A stretch of 64,000 nt of DNA, taken from Azospirillum brasilense. GTDB lineage: Bacteria > Pseudomonadota > Alphaproteobacteria > Azospirillales > Azospirillaceae. Positions 63,229 to 64,000 of the stretch are shown piece by piece. Under the pieces are notes generated by a model. That model did no database searches and was not told the DNA's origin. It saw nothing but the letters and a program-made list of their open reading frames with translations. The position numbers were made by a program, and so were the translations under genes. Where the stretch lies: NCBI RefSeq assembly GCF_005222205.1, contig NZ_CP032345.1:499001-563000 (forward strand), in the 5' to 3' direction. Positions within the stretch are counted from its first letter, which is position 1. Each line of letters opens with the position of its first letter.

Positions 63229-64000
63229 TTACTCCGCCGCGACCTTCTCCGGCTCCACCGCAGGCGTCCACCGCAGCACCGGCTTGCGCGCCGCGGCGGT
63301 CTCGTCGAGGCGGCGGCGCGGGGTCAGTCGCGGGGCGCCCTGGAAATACGCCACGTCGCCGGACTTGGCCCGCTCCGCCAGGGCGCGCAGGGCGGTGACG
63401 AACTGGTCCAGGCTGGCCTTCGACTCGGTCTCGGTCGGCTCGATCAGCAGGGCGCCGTGCACGACCAGCGGGAAGTACATGGTCATCGGGTGGAAGCCCT
63501 CGTCGATCAGCGCCTTGGCGATGTCGAGCGTGGTCACCCCCGTCCCCTTCAGGAAGCGGTCGTCGAACAGGCATTCGTGCATGCACGGCCCGTCGAAGGA
63601 GGGCGTCATCACGTCCTGCAGGCGGGCCAGCAGGTAGTTCGCGTTGAGCACCGCGTCGTTCGCCACCTGCCGCAGGCCATCGGCGCCATGGCTCATCATG
63701 TAGGCGAGCGCGCGGACGAACATGCCCATCTGGCCGTGGAACGCCTTCATCCGCCCGAAGGCCGGGCCGTCGCCGGCCTGCTCCACCAGACGGAAGGCGC
63801 CGCCCTTGTCCTGCACCACGTAGGGCACCGGAACGTAGGGGGCCAGCGACTCCGCGAAGACCACCGGGCCGGAGCCCGGACCACCGCCGCCGTGCGGGGT
63901 GGAGAAGGTCTTGTGCAGGTTGATGTGCATCACGTCGATGCCGAGGTCGGCCGGGCGCACCCGCCCGACGATGGCGTTGAAGTTGGCGCCGTCGCAGTAG
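63229..64000 (-). CDS. gcvPB: Glycine dehydrogenase (decarboxylating) subunit 2, N-terminus outside window
   Basis: The frame is open to base 64000, so the 5' part is cut. The visible 257 residues hold the PLP-lysine region MHINLHKTFSTPHGGGGPGSGP near the start. They continue with PYVVQDKGGAFRL, SHGADGLRQVANDAVLNANYLLARL, CMHECLFDDRFLKGTGVTTLDIAKALIDEGFHPMTMYFPLVVHGALLIEPTETESK and a Lys/Ala tail. Two-subunit P protein, with H and T proteins, cleaves glycine to CO2, NH3 and methylene-THF. The separate beta subunit is usual in many alphaproteobacteria. Confidence 0.96.
   Translation of the reverse strand, partial: YCDGANFNAIVGRVRPADLGIDVMHINLHKTFSTPHGGGGPGSGPVVFAESLAPYVPVPYVVQDKGGAFRLVEQAGDGPAFGRMKAFHGQMGMFVRALAYMMSHGADGLRQVANDAVLNANYLLARLQDVMTPSFDGPCMHECLFDDRFLKGTGVTTLDIAKALIDEGFHPMTMYFPLVVHGALLIEPTETESKASLDQFVTALRALAERAKSGDVAYFQGAPRLTPRRRLDETAAARKPVLRWTPAVEPEKVAAE

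Overview
The window is GC-rich (about 68-70% by eye) and chromosomal. It looks like an Azospirillum-type alphaproteobacterium (Rhodospirillales). The pointers are the murA/DUF2948 pair, the yebC-ruvCAB-ybgC-tolQRAB-pal run, a zapA-6S RNA-formyl-THF ligase block, transketolase-gapA-class I aldolase, split glycine dehydrogenase (gcvPB) and a wealth of chemotaxis and two-component proteins. Species assignment is inference from gene content; no search was run.

Layout. 1-5.5 kb (minus strand): the 3'-truncated end of an MBL-fold hydrolase gene, a small Cys-rich protein, two soluble chemoreceptors with the sensor domain C-terminal to the signalling hairpin, a CDF cation exporter and pdxH. 5.7-9.1 kb (plus): a lipoprotein, a DnaJ-like co-chaperone and an FtsH-type protease. 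9.2-16.5 kb: a signalling island. A periplasmic binding protein is translationally coupled to a HAMP-PP2C (SpoIIE-type) phosphatase, followed by an OmpR-type regulator. Facing them are SiaB-type kinase, SiaC-type (DUF1987) phosphoprotein, a soluble histidine kinase and a receiver-DUF3369-histidine kinase. This resembles the SiaABCD partner switch of Pseudomonas, but histidine kinases stand where the diguanylate cyclase SiaD would be. It is the strongest candidate for an unusual system here. 16.7-18.9 kb: a three-gene cassette of unrecognised proteins, two of them single-pass membrane coiled-coil proteins.

19.3-24.8 kb: a SugE/Gdx guanidinium exporter behind an apparent guanidine-II riboswitch, an SDR, a cluster of intergenic palindromes, OsmC, DUF2948, murA, a GNAT acetyltransferase and a DMT exporter. 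24.9-35.3 kb: a polysaccharide or surface-glycan region. On the minus strand are a small protein, asnB, a 49-residue protein and a radical SAM protein. On the plus strand are a UDP-sugar epimerase, a glycosyltransferase, a WecA-like initiating transferase, a second epimerase and a membrane 4,6-dehydratase. tRNA-Thr(GGT) follows. 35.8-44.2 kb (minus): yebC, ruvC, a DUF559 gene with inverted repeats inserted between ruvC and ruvA, ruvA, ruvB, ybgC, tolQ, tolR, tolA, tolB, pal, then a strong terminator.

44.4-46.6 kb (minus): a YmdB-type phosphoesterase, formyl-THF cyclo-ligase, 6S RNA, zapA and a small coiled-coil gene. 46.9-54 kb: central carbon metabolism (tkt, gap, class I fba) and thiE, mixed with small unknowns and an orphan HicB-like protein. 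54-64 kb: a FadL-type porin, acuI, epmA divergent from efp, a suhB-type phosphatase, an OmpA-like lipoprotein with a MotA-like/MotB-like pair, and the C-terminal half of gcvPB running off the right end. No stretch over about 300 bases lacks an annotated feature. A family of GC-rich palindromic repeats (GAGAGGG/CCCTCTC type) recurs at about 35.7, 42.8, 61.6 and 63.1 kb.
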